Both the position numbers and the translations under genes were made by a program. The notes beneath the pieces are model-generated. The model saw nothing but the letters and a program-made list of their open reading frames with translations. It was not told the origin of the DNA and did no database searches. A stretch of 64,000 nucleotides of DNA from Acidimicrobiales bacterium (GTDB lineage: Bacteria > Actinomycetota > Acidimicrobiia > Acidimicrobiales > Iamiaceae). The stretch is taken from the NCBI GenBank assembly GCA_030447445.1, contig JAUJOW010000001.1, forward strand, positions 276,511 to 340,510, in the 5' to 3' direction. This document shows, piece by piece, positions 33,173 through 41,122 of the stretch. Numbering within the stretch: the stretch's first letter is position 1; each line of letters opens with the position of its first letter.

Positions 33173-34336
33173 TCAGCCTCGGGGCAGGCCGAGGAGGCGC
33201 TCGCCGATGATGGTGCGCTGGATCTCCGAGGTCCCACCGGCGATGCCGGCGGCCTGGCTCCAGAGGAACTGGCGCTGCCAGGTGCCATCTGACGGGTTGT
33301 CGTGGGCACCGGCCCACAGCGCCGCCGCCGGGCCGACCACGTCGAGAGCACAGGCCGAGAGGTGTTGGGTCATGTCGGTCCAGGCCAGCTTCACCCAGCT
33401 CGACTCCGGCCCCGGCTCGAGGCCCCGGCCGAGGCGGGACAGCGTCCGCCAGTTGTGGAGGCGAAGCACCCGCAGGGCCACGAAGGCCGAGGCCAGGGCC
33501 TCTTCGGTGGCCGGTTCGGCGAGCACCCCCCGATCGGCGGCCAGCCGGCACAGGTCGTCGAGCATGGCCTCGTGGACCACCTGCTCCTTGAAGGGGAAGC
33601 TCGTCCCCCGCTCGTGGGCGAGGGTGGTGGCGGCGACCATCCAGCCCGCCCCCTCCTCCCCGACGAGGTGGTCGGTGGGCACGAACACGTCGTCGAGGAA
33701 CACCTCGCTGAACTCCGCCTCACCGGTGAGCTGGACGAGGGGGCGCACCTCGATGCCCGGGGCGGTCATGTCGACGACGAGGTAGGACAGGCCCCGGTGG
33801 CGGGGGGCATCGGGATCGGTGCGGGCGAGGCAGATCCCCCACCGGGCGCAGCCGGCGTAGGAGGTCCAGACCTTCTGGCCGCTGAGCCGCCACCCTCCCT
33901 CGACGGGCAGGGCGCGGGTGGTGAGCGACGCCAGGTCCGAGCCGGCGTCGGGTTCACTGAAGAGCTGGCACCAGAGCTCCTCGGCGGTGAGGATCCCCGG
34001 GAGCCAGCGGCGGCGCTGGGCCTCGGTGCCGTGCGCGAGCAGGGTCGGGCCAGCCAGGTTGATGCCGACCCGGTTCACCGGTTGCGGGGCGCCGGCGCGG
34101 GCGTACTCCATGTGGAACAGGGCCACCTCCACGGGGGTGGCGTCGCGCCCGCCATAGGCCGACGGCCAGGAGATGCCGACCCAGCGGTCGGCGGCCAGGC
34201 GGGCCTGCCACCGCCGGCCCCACGCCACCTCGTCGTCGACGGTGGCGAACGGTGGGGGCGGTTCGAGGTGGGTGGCCAGCCAGGCCCGGGCCTCGGCGGC
34301 GAAGGCCCGCTCGTCGGCGGTGAAGGAGAGGTCCAC
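33173..34336 (-). CDS. Acyl-CoA dehydrogenase
   Basis: A 387-residue complete enzyme, very similar to the truncated gene at the left window edge. DLSFTADERAFAAEARAWL, GISWPSAYGGRDATPVE, LWCQLFSEPDAGSDLASL, SGQKVWTSYA, LTGEAEFSEVFLDDVFVP and the C-terminal GGTSEIQRTIIGERLLGLPRG are all present. It lies three bases after the ligase gene (34340) in the same direction, so the ligase activates an acid and this enzyme dehydrogenates the acyl-CoA. ATG 34336 is chosen. Its 3' end is two bases from the HyuA stop on the other strand. Confidence 0.93.
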   Translation of the reverse strand: MDLSFTADERAFAAEARAWLATHLEPPPPFATVDDEVAWGRRWQARLAADRWVGISWPSAYGGRDATPVEVALFHMEYARAGAPQPVNRVGINLAGPTLLAHGTEAQRRRWLPGILTAEELWCQLFSEPDAGSDLASLTTRALPVEGGWRLSGQKVWTSYAGCARWGICLARTDPDAPRHRGLSYLVVDMTAPGIEVRPLVQLTGEAEFSEVFLDDVFVPTDHLVGEEGAGWMVAATTLAHERGTSFPFKEQVVHEAMLDDLCRLAADRGVLAEPATEEALASAFVALRVLRLHNWRTLSRLGRGLEPGPESSWVKLAWTDMTQHLSACALDVVGPAAALWAGAHDNPSDGTWQRQFLWSQAAGIAGGTSEIQRTIIGERLLGLPRG

Positions 34337-34339
34337 GCG

Positions 34340-36118
34340 CTACAGGTCCCAGAACCGTTCCCGCCCGGCCCGGACCAGCGCGGCGTGGAGGGCGCCCTCG
34401 TCAGCCGGGGTGAACGGCCGGTAGGTGGCCGCACCCCGCTCCCGCACCCACAGCGCGTCGCCACACGTGCGGTCGGAGCGGTACTTCTCGTGCACCAGGG
34501 TGCGGGTGACGATCTTGTTGGTGCCGGTCGACGGGAGCGAAAGGGCCACGCGCACGTAGCGGGGCCGCCACTTGGGGCCGAGGTCGGCGGGACCGTCGAC
34601 CCATGCGGCGAAGCCATCCGGGTCGAACGCGGCACCCTCCCGCAGCACCACCGCGGCCATCACCTGGTCACCGGCGTCGACGTCGGGCACCCCGTACACG
34701 GCGGCGACGACCACGTCGGGGTGGGCGGCGACGGCGGTGGCGATCGGCTCGGCCGGGAAGTTCTCGCCGTCCACTCGCAACCAGTCGGCGGTGCGACCGG
34801 CGAAGTAGAGGAAGCGATCGGCGTCGAGGTAGCCGAGGTCGCCGCTCCAGTACCAGCCGTTGCGGGTGGCCCGGGCGGTCGCCTCGGGGTTGTTGTAATA
34901 GCCCTCGAACGGGCCGGCGCCGGCCACGTTCACGATCTCACCCACGCACTGCTCGGCGTTGAGCAGACGTCCGGAGCCGTCGAAGCGAGCAGGCGGGCGC
35001 TCGTGGCCGTGCTCGTCGACGATCCGCACGTTCGGTCCCGCCCGTCCCACCGCGCCGGGCCGGGGCGGGTCGGCTCGCTGCACGGAGATGCCACCCTCGG
35101 TGGAGCCGAAGGCGTCGATGACCTCGACGTCGAAGCGGCGCGAGAACCGGTCGACCACCTCGGGCGAGCCCTCGTTCCCGAACGCCACCCGCAATGGGTT
35201 GTCGCCGTCGTCGGGCTGCTCGGGACCGGCCACCAGGTAGGACAGTGGCTTGCCGGTGTAGTTGAAGTAGGTGGCTCCGTACCGGCGGACGTCGGGCAGG
35301 AAGTCCGACACGCTGAACCGGCGGGCCAGGCCGACGGCGCACCCGTGGACCAACGACGGCGCCCATCCCACCATCAGCGCGTTGGAGTGGAACAGCGGCA
35401 TGCACACGTACCCGACGTCGTCGGGCCCCAGACCGAGGATCATGCCGATCCTGGCCCCGCTGCCGAGCAGGCGGCGGTGGCTGCAGATCACCGCCTTGGG
35501 CGCCGCCGAGGTGCCCGAGGTGAAAACCAGCACCCACGGGCGATCGGGGTCAGGAGCCCGGTCGGCAGGGGCCGGCGGACGGCGCTCGGCGGCGGCCAGG
35601 GCGTCGTCGAGATCTGCACCGAGCTCGGTGCCGAGGTCGCTACTCGGTGTTGATTCGGGGTACCGGCGGGAGACCAGCACCGGGACGGCATCGAGGTGGG
35701 CGATGATCGGAGCGAGATCGGCGACGTGGCCGGGCTCGGTGACGAGGAGGCCCACGTCGGTGTGGGCGATGTCGCGCCGGAGGTGCTCGCCGGTGCGGGT
35801 GTGGTTCAACCCGACGATGGTCGACCCGGAGAGCGCGGCACCGCCGAGCGCGAACAGGTAGTCGGGGGTGTTGTCGAGGAGGACGCCGACGTGCAGCCGC
35901 CCTTCTCCGGGAACGTGGGCCCGGAAGAGGTTCGCCCAACGCGTCGACTCGGCGACGTACTCGCCGTGGGTCCAGCGGCGGTCTCCGAACAGCACGGCCG
36001 GCCGGGACGCGATGGCGGGATCGGTGGCGTTGCGCAGCAGCAGGGCGGCACCGTCGGGGGCGGGGAGGGCGGCCTCGCCCGGGGCCGGCACCACCGGTGC
36101 TGCGCCGGTCACCACCAC
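34340..36118 (-). CDS. AMP-dependent acyl-CoA ligase (FadD17/FATP-like)
   Basis: About 592 residues. P-loop-like VLVFTSGTSAAPKAVICSH, VIDAFGSTEGGIS, WYWSGDLGYLDADRFLYFAGRTADWLRVDGENFPAEPI (as separate motifs), and STGTNKIVTRTLVHE with the late lysine. The AGR-T-x-D-W-x-R-V-D-G-E-N-F element is characteristic of the fatty-acid-transport-protein/FadD17 branch that activates very long or sterol-type acids. The start is one of three consecutive GTG codons (36118, 36115, 36112). It is divergent from the TetR gene with the operator 36151-36164 between, and forms an operon with the dehydrogenase at 33173. Confidence 0.88.
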   Translation of the reverse strand: MVVTGAAPVVPAPGEAALPAPDGAALLLRNATDPAIASRPAVLFGDRRWTHGEYVAESTRWANLFRAHVPGEGRLHVGVLLDNTPDYLFALGGAALSGSTIVGLNHTRTGEHLRRDIAHTDVGLLVTEPGHVADLAPIIAHLDAVPVLVSRRYPESTPSSDLGTELGADLDDALAAAERRPPAPADRAPDPDRPWVLVFTSGTSAAPKAVICSHRRLLGSGARIGMILGLGPDDVGYVCMPLFHSNALMVGWAPSLVHGCAVGLARRFSVSDFLPDVRRYGATYFNYTGKPLSYLVAGPEQPDDGDNPLRVAFGNEGSPEVVDRFSRRFDVEVIDAFGSTEGGISVQRADPPRPGAVGRAGPNVRIVDEHGHERPPARFDGSGRLLNAEQCVGEIVNVAGAGPFEGYYNNPEATARATRNGWYWSGDLGYLDADRFLYFAGRTADWLRVDGENFPAEPIATAVAAHPDVVVAAVYGVPDVDAGDQVMAAVVLREGAAFDPDGFAAWVDGPADLGPKWRPRYVRVALSLPSTGTNKIVTRTLVHEKYRSDRTCGDALWVRERGAATYRPFTPADEGALHAALVRAGRERFWDL

Positions 36119-36150
36119 CGCCGTCGGAGACCACCTTCGGTCATCGGACC

Positions 36151-36164
36151 TGACACTACCGTCA
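36151..36164. promoter_or_regulatory. TGAC-N6-GTCA operator between acyl-CoA ligase and TetR
   Basis: TGACACTACCGTCA overlaps the -35 box CTGACA of the TetR promoter, 17 bases upstream of the -10 box 36173-36178, and lies 33 bases before the divergent ligase start. This is the expected place for an autoregulatory TetR operator. Confidence 0.75.
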
Positions 36165-36172
36165 GGTCCTCC

Positions 36173-36178
36173 TAGCCT
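36173..36178 (+). promoter_or_regulatory. -10 element TAGCCT, leaderless start of the TetR gene
   Basis: CTGACA (36150-36155), a 17-base spacer, TAGCCT, six bases and ATG 36185. Good promoter geometry with a leaderless start; the operator covers the -35 box. Confidence 0.55.
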
Positions 36179-36184
36179 GTCCCG

Positions 36185-36829
36185 ATGCCCCCGAGCGACC
36201 CGGCTGCGCCCCCCCGCCAGCTCGGGCGGGCCGGCGCTCCCGGCCAGAACCGCGAGCTGCGGACGAGGGGCCAGCACACCCTGCGGAAGCTGCTCGACGC
36301 CGGGATCACCGTCTTCTCGGCCAAGGGCTACCACGCCGCCCGCGTCGACGACATCGTCAAGGCCGCCCGCACGTCGCACGGCACCTTCTACCTCTACTTC
36401 GCCAACAAGGAGGAGCTGTTCGCAGCGCTGGTGGCCGACGTGGCCGAGGAGGTGGCCGGCCTGAGCGAGGAGCTCAGCGACGTCACCCCCGACGACGCCG
36501 GCCGGGCGGCGCTGCGGTCCTGGCTGGCCCGCTTCGCCGACCTCTACGCCCACTACGGGGCGGTGATCCGCACCTGGACCGAGGCCGAGTCGAGCCAGGT
36601 CGACGTCGGTCGCATGGGCCGAGACGTCCTCGGTGGGCTGGCCGCCGAGCTGGCGGGACGGCTCTCGGGATCCCCCGACATCGACATGGCCGTCGCCGGC
36701 CTGGCCGTGGTGGCCATGGTCGAGCGCTTCAACTACTACGTGCTGTCAGGGCAGGTGAAGGCCACCCGCGACGAGGCGCTCGACACGCTCACCGACGTCA
36801 TCTTCGACGGCGTGGTGGTGGCCCGTTGA
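36185..36829 (+). CDS. TetR family regulator, likely controlling the TGAC-N6-GTCA regulon
   Basis: 214 residues. N-terminal arm rich in proline and arginine, then GQHTLRKLLDAGITVFSAKGYHAARVDDIVKAA and recognition helix TSHGTFYLYFANKEELF (given as parts of one helix-turn-helix, about residues 30-80). The C-terminal half is the ligand and dimer domain with FNYYVLSG. An operator copy overlaps its own -35 box, so it is the prime candidate for the regulator of all sites of this type in the window. The TetR at 20297 shares the recognition helix. An acyl-CoA or CoA-thioester ligand would fit the regulated genes, but is inference. Confidence 0.93.
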   Translation: MPPSDPAAPPRQLGRAGAPGQNRELRTRGQHTLRKLLDAGITVFSAKGYHAARVDDIVKAARTSHGTFYLYFANKEELFAALVADVAEEVAGLSEELSDVTPDDAGRAALRSWLARFADLYAHYGAVIRTWTEAESSQVDVGRMGRDVLGGLAAELAGRLSGSPDIDMAVAGLAVVAMVERFNYYVLSGQVKATRDEALDTLTDVIFDGVVVAR

Positions 36830-37560
36830 CCGCTCCCCCTCCTCCCGGCCCCATCGCGTTCGTCTGTGCCATGCCGATGGAGCTCCGTCCGCTCGCCCGC
36901 AAGCTGTCGCTCCGGCGGGACCGGGTCGGTGGTGTCACGGCCCGCACCGGAACGGTCGCCGCTCGTGAGGTCGTGGCCATCGTGACGGGGATGGGGACCA
37001 CGCTGGCCGAGGAGAGGACCGAGCGCCTGCTGGACGCCGTCGCCGTCGCCCACGTCGTGGTCGTCGGCATCACCGGCGCCGTCGAGAACGAGACGCCGAT
37101 CGGCACGCTGGTGGTCCCCGAGGTGGTGGTCGACGCGGCGACGGGGGCCGAGCACCACCCGTCACCGCTCGGCGACGACACCCCTCACGGGAAGATGTGG
37201 ACGACCGACGAGCTCCTCGTCGACCCGGGCGTGCTGGCCCAGCTCCGGGCGGAGGGCGTCGTCTCGCTCGACATGGAGACCGCCGCCATCGCCGCCGCCT
37301 GCGAACGCCGAGGGACACCGTGGTCGGTGTTCCGGGCCATCAGCGACCGGGCCAGCGACGGCAGCGTCGACGAGAAGGTGTTCGGTCTGAGCCACCAGGA
37401 CGGGACACCCGACGGGCGGGCCGTCGCCCGCTACCTCCTGGCCCACCCCGGTCGCATCCCCGGCATGGTGCGCCTCGCCCGGGGTGCGACGCGCGCCACC
37501 GAGGCGGCCGCCGAGGCCGCCATCCGCGCCTGCTCGCTCACCGGCGAAAAGACAACCTGA
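36826..37560 (+). CDS. MTA/SAH-nucleosidase-like (phosphorylase superfamily) protein
   Basis: A 244-residue nucleoside-phosphorylase-fold protein. Early AFVCAMPMELRPLARKL matches the nucleosidase N-terminus, VVGITGAVENETPIG the core, and VSLDMETAAIAAACERRG plus FRAISDRASDG carry the expected catalytic glutamate and aspartate. Relatives hydrolyse methylthioadenosine, S-adenosylhomocysteine, futalosine or other N-glycosides; several actinobacterial relatives are unassigned. The start is TTG 36826, overlapping the TetR stop by TTGA, so it is co-transcribed with the regulator. That pairing is unusual and suggests a job in making or removing the regulator's ligand, or chance. Confidence 0.82.
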   Translation: MTAPPPPGPIAFVCAMPMELRPLARKLSLRRDRVGGVTARTGTVAAREVVAIVTGMGTTLAEERTERLLDAVAVAHVVVVGITGAVENETPIGTLVVPEVVVDAATGAEHHPSPLGDDTPHGKMWTTDELLVDPGVLAQLRAEGVVSLDMETAAIAAACERRGTPWSVFRAISDRASDGSVDEKVFGLSHQDGTPDGRAVARYLLAHPGRIPGMVRLARGATRATEAAAEAAIRACSLTGEKTT

Positions 37561-37571
37561 CGTTCGTGTCA
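37558..37571. promoter_or_regulatory. TGAC-N6-GTCA operator and promoter of the ABC importer operon
   Basis: TGACGTTCGTGTCA (begins in the nucleosidase stop codon) lies inside a promoter: -35 AAGACA (37549-37554), 17-base spacer, -10 TAGAGT (37572-37577). The repressor site fills the spacer. Transcription should start near 37584, giving a leader of about 43 bases before the substrate-binding protein. Confidence 0.75.
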
Positions 37572-37626
37572 TAGAGTGCCGGCGTTCATCCGCGACCGAG
37601 GTCGCCGACACTCTGGAGGGAGCCCT

Positions 37627-38928
37627 GTGCGACTCCGAGTCCCCGCCTGCGCCGCCGTCCTGCTGCTCTTGATGGTGGCCTGCTCGAACTCCGAATCGGC
37701 GCCTCGGACCGCCGCCCGAGGAGAGGACGAGGAGAAGGTCGCCGTCGACGCGCCCGGGGTGACCGACTCCGAGATCCGGGTCGGCGGCGTCGCCTCGATA
37801 ACGAACCCCCTCGGCGGCGAGTACGCCGACATGTTCAGGGGCGTCGAGGCGTACTTCCAGATGGTCAACGAGGACGGCGGGATCCACGGCCGGGAGCTCA
37901 CCCTGGTGGCCGAGCGGGACGACAAGGTGGCTTCGAACAACGCCCAGGTTCAGGCGTTGCTCGCCCAGGACGACGTCTTCGCGGTGCTGCCGGTGGCCAC
38001 GTTGCTGTTCACCGGCGCCGACACCCTCGTCGAGAGGAACGTCCCCACCTTCGGCTGGACGATCAACCCCGAGTGGCAGGGCACCGAGGAGGAACCGAAG
38101 GAGAACCTCTTCGGCCAGGCCGGGTCCTACCTGTGCTTCGACTGCGAGGCGCCGATATGGCCGTGGCTGGCCCAGGAGGCGGGGGCCTCCAAGGTCGGCG
38201 TGATCGCCTACAACGTGGCCCAGTCATCCGAGTGCGCCGAGGGGATCCGCAAGTCGATCGAGCGCTGGGGGCCCGAGGCCGGTGTCGAGGTGGGCTTCAT
38301 CGACACGTCGCTGAGCTTCGGCACCACCGATCTCTCGGTGCAGGTGTCGCAGATGAAGGAGGCCGGCGTGGACTTCATCACCAGCTGCGTCGACCTCCAG
38401 GGCGTGGTCACCCTGGCCAAGGAGGTGAAGAAGCAGAACCTCGACGCCACCCAGTTCATCCCCAACGGGTACGACCAGAGCGTGGTGGACGAGTTCGGTG
38501 ACCTCTTCGAGGACTCCTACGTGCTCACCTTCTTCGCCCCGTTCGAGACCGAGGAGAAGCCTGAAGGCCTCCAGACCTACCTGGAGTGGATGGAGCGCAC
38601 GGGGACCACGAAGTCCGAGAACTCCCTCAACGGTTGGCTCAACGCCGCGCTGTTCGTGCAGGGCCTGCGCGACGCCGGCCCCGACTTCAACCGCCAGAAG
38701 GTGATCGACGCCATCAACAAGATGACCAACTGGGACGCCAACGGCCTGCTCTGCGGGGTCGACTGGACCAGCGCACACGACCAACCGAGCGAGAACGTGT
38801 GCTCGGCGATCTCCAAGGTCACCGACGGCGCCTTCGAACCCGTCTTCGCCGAGCCGGGGAAGCCCTTCCTCCTCTGGGAGCGCGACGCCCCGTTGAAGGA
38901 CCCAGAGGTCGTGGCGGGGGTGGACTGA
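37627..38928 (+). CDS. ABC transporter substrate-binding lipoprotein (branched-chain amino acid/amide type)
   Basis: 433 residues. Lipoprotein signal: basic VRLR, hydrophobic core and lipobox LMVAC with the lipidated cysteine at residue 19. After a disordered acidic spacer comes a type I periplasmic-binding fold of the LivJ family (DSEIRVGGVASITNP, YFQMVNEDGGIHGREL, QALLAQDDVFAVLP, QVSQMKEAGVDFITS). It captures a solute outside the membrane for the fused permease. GTG 37627 has the ribosome site GGAGGG six bases upstream; an in-frame upstream extension is rejected. Given the gene context, the ligand is more likely an organic acid or amide than an amino acid. Confidence 0.92.
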   Translation: MRLRVPACAAVLLLLMVACSNSESAPRTAARGEDEEKVAVDAPGVTDSEIRVGGVASITNPLGGEYADMFRGVEAYFQMVNEDGGIHGRELTLVAERDDKVASNNAQVQALLAQDDVFAVLPVATLLFTGADTLVERNVPTFGWTINPEWQGTEEEPKENLFGQAGSYLCFDCEAPIWPWLAQEAGASKVGVIAYNVAQSSECAEGIRKSIERWGPEAGVEVGFIDTSLSFGTTDLSVQVSQMKEAGVDFITSCVDLQGVVTLAKEVKKQNLDATQFIPNGYDQSVVDEFGDLFEDSYVLTFFAPFETEEKPEGLQTYLEWMERTGTTKSENSLNGWLNAALFVQGLRDAGPDFNRQKVIDAINKMTNWDANGLLCGVDWTSAHDQPSENVCSAISKVTDGAFEPVFAEPGKPFLLWERDAPLKDPEVVAGVD

Positions 38929-38930
38929 CC

Positions 38931-38950
38931 GGGATGGGCAGCCCCATCCC
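38931..38950 (+). other. Stem-loop between substrate-binding protein and permease genes
   Basis: GGGATGGG (38931-38938), loop CAGC, CCCATCCC (38943-38950): a perfect 8-bp stem two bases after the stop of the binding-protein gene, without a T-tract. Such hairpins often protect the 3' end of the highly expressed binding-protein message and lower permease expression. Confidence 0.5.
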
Positions 38951-38980
38951 GCCATCGAGCTCGACGCCGCCGCCGACACG

Positions 38981-41122
38981 ATGATCGAGATCCTCGAGCT
39001 CGCCGTGCGGGGCGTCCCCACGGGGTGCGTGTTCGCCCTGCTGGCCGTGGGCCTGGTTCTCACCTACAAGACCTCGGGCGTGTTCAACCTGGCCTTCGGC
39101 GCCCAGGCCTACGTGTCGGCGGTGGTGTTCTACGAGGTTCGCAAGGAGCACGAGTGGCCGTTGCTGCCGGCGGCGCTGCTGGCCATCGTCGTGATCGGGC
39201 CGCTGCTCGGGCTCCTGCTCGACCGGGTTCTCTTCCGTCACCTCCGGACCTCCGGCTCGGTGGCCAAGCTGGTCACGTCGCTCGGTCTGCTGGTGGCCAT
39301 ACCCGAGCTGGTCAGGCTGGCGTTCGGGAGCGAGTCGAAGAAGAACCCTCCCCCGCTCTGGTACGTCGAGCGCACCGACCAGTGGCTGTGGCCCGAGGGC
39401 AGCCGGTTCGTGCTCGACGCCGGGCAGGTCACCACCATCCTCGCCACGCTCGTCGTGGTGGCCGGGCTCGGGGTGCTGTTCCGGTCGACCGCCCTCGGCC
39501 TGCGCATGCGGGCCGTGGTCGAGAGCCCCAGGATGGTCGAGCTGAACGGCATCAACGCCGAGCGGGTGTCGATGGTGTCGTGGATGCTGTCGAGCTTCCT
39601 GGCCGGCTTGTCGGGCGTGCTCCTCGCTCCCCTGTTCGCGTCGCTCAGCCCCTTCGACTTCTTCACGCTGTTGGTGGCCGCCCTCGCCGCCACCGCCTTC
39701 GGGCGCCTGTCCAGCATCCCGCTCACCCTGCTCGGGGGCATCCTCCTCGGCGTCCTCCAAGCCATCCTCGCCGGCAAGCTGCCCACCGACAGCATCCTCG
39801 CCAACGGGCTGCGCCCGGCCCTGCCGTTCGTCGTCCTCTTCGCGCTGCTGCTCTTCTGGCCCGGCCTGCGCTCGGCCCGCGACGCTGCCGATCCCCTCGC
39901 CGGCGTCGACCCACCACCACCGCCGGCAGCGGCATCGATTCGCACCCGCTTCCTCACCGTCGGCACCCGGGCCTTCGCCGTCACCGTCAGCGCCATCGGG
40001 CTGCTGCTCGGCTGGTTCGTGCTCGACAGCTTCTGGCTGGGGCTCGTGACCTCGGGCGTCATCCTCGGTGTGATCATGCTCTCGATCACCGTCATCACCG
40101 GGATGGGGGGGATGATCTCGCTGTGCCAGGCGACCTTCGCCGCCATCGGCGCGTTCACCACCGCGCGGGTGGTCGACAGCCTCGGGATGTCGGTGATCGT
40201 GGCCATCTTCGTGGGGGCGGTGGTGGCGGCGGCCGTCGGCGGGCTCCTGGCCCTGCCCGTCCTCCGCCTGGAGGGGGTCTACCTCGCCCTCGCCACCCTG
40301 GCGTTCGCGCTGATGTTCCAGAGCGTGATGGTGCCCCTCGACTGGGTGAGCGGCGGCACCACGCCGTTGCGGGTGCCCCGTCCGGTCATCGGGCCGGTCG
40401 ACCTGGCCGAGAACCGAGCCTTCTTCGTCCTCGCTGCCGCACTCCTCGCCCTGGCCGGTGCCCTCGTGTACGTCGTCAAGCGGGGCACCACCGGGCGCTT
40501 CCTCGACGCCCTCCGCGGCAGCGAGTACGCCGCCGCCTCGGTCGGCATCAGCGCCACCCGGGCCAAGGTCATCGCGTTCAGCCTGTCGGCCGGCATCGCC
40601 GGGCTCGGCGGTGGGCTGCTGGCCTGCTTCTACGGGGCGGCCAACTACGACCAGAGCTTCAACTTCTTCTATGGGCTCGTGTGGGTGGTGCTCGTGGTGA
40701 CCGCGGGCGCTCGTTCGGTGCAGGCGGCGGTCATCTCCGGTCTCGGGTTCTTCCTCATCCCGGAGTTCCTCCAGCGCCTGTTCGAGATCCCGGGCCGGTA
40801 CGTCGCCGACCACCCCGACCTGCCCGCCGCCGTGGAAGCGGTCCTGCGCACGATCAAGCCCGAGTACTCCCTCGGCGTGGCCTTCATCCTGTTCGGGTTC
40901 GGCGCCCTCACCTACGCCAAGCACCCCGAGGGCATCATCGAGGTCCAGACCCGCGCTGCCCTCCGCAAGGTCATGGGAGCGCTCGACCGCACCGATCGGT
41001 CCCAGCCCACGCCGGCCACCGACGACGCGAGGCCCCCCGACGAGGACCCCGCAGCGCCCGCCACCGACGACGACGCTCGCCGACCGGCGCCGGTGAGGAC
41101 CGGCGGGGCCGGCGTCCCATGA
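38981..41122 (+). CDS. Fused LivH-LivM ABC permease
   Basis: A 713-residue protein joining both permease subunits. Residues 1-300 are LivH-like (GVPTGCVFALLAVGLVLTYK, FNLAFGAQAYV, then ALGLRMRAVVESPRMVELNGI, the ATPase contact). A proline-rich linker with DPPPPPAAAS lies near 310-320. Residues 330-670 are LivM-like (LSITVITGMGGMISLCQATFAAIGA, GRFLDALRGSEYAAASVGI, ending FGFGALTYAKHPEGI). A charged proline-rich tail of about 45 residues follows. Many transmembrane helices in each half. Two separate genes are the usual form. The 3' end overlaps the ATPase gene by ATGA. Confidence 0.92.
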   Translation: MIEILELAVRGVPTGCVFALLAVGLVLTYKTSGVFNLAFGAQAYVSAVVFYEVRKEHEWPLLPAALLAIVVIGPLLGLLLDRVLFRHLRTSGSVAKLVTSLGLLVAIPELVRLAFGSESKKNPPPLWYVERTDQWLWPEGSRFVLDAGQVTTILATLVVVAGLGVLFRSTALGLRMRAVVESPRMVELNGINAERVSMVSWMLSSFLAGLSGVLLAPLFASLSPFDFFTLLVAALAATAFGRLSSIPLTLLGGILLGVLQAILAGKLPTDSILANGLRPALPFVVLFALLLFWPGLRSARDAADPLAGVDPPPPPAAASIRTRFLTVGTRAFAVTVSAIGLLLGWFVLDSFWLGLVTSGVILGVIMLSITVITGMGGMISLCQATFAAIGAFTTARVVDSLGMSVIVAIFVGAVVAAAVGGLLALPVLRLEGVYLALATLAFALMFQSVMVPLDWVSGGTTPLRVPRPVIGPVDLAENRAFFVLAAALLALAGALVYVVKRGTTGRFLDALRGSEYAAASVGISATRAKVIAFSLSAGIAGLGGGLLACFYGAANYDQSFNFFYGLVWVVLVVTAGARSVQAAVISGLGFFLIPEFLQRLFEIPGRYVADHPDLPAAVEAVLRTIKPEYSLGVAFILFGFGALTYAKHPEGIIEVQTRAALRKVMGALDRTDRSQPTPATDDARPPDEDPAAPATDDDARRPAPVRTGGAGVP

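Noticed and set aside
29895-33551. A 1218-codon open frame on the minus strand opposite the HyuB/HyuA genes
   Set aside because: It is antisense to two well-supported genes. Its sequence is low-complexity glycine, histidine and valine-rich with no domain, as expected from third-position GC bias.
38819-40924. A 701-codon minus-strand frame opposite the fused permease
   Set aside because: Its repetitive glutamate/glycine/histidine sequence is the complement of transmembrane coding sequence; no recognisable domain.
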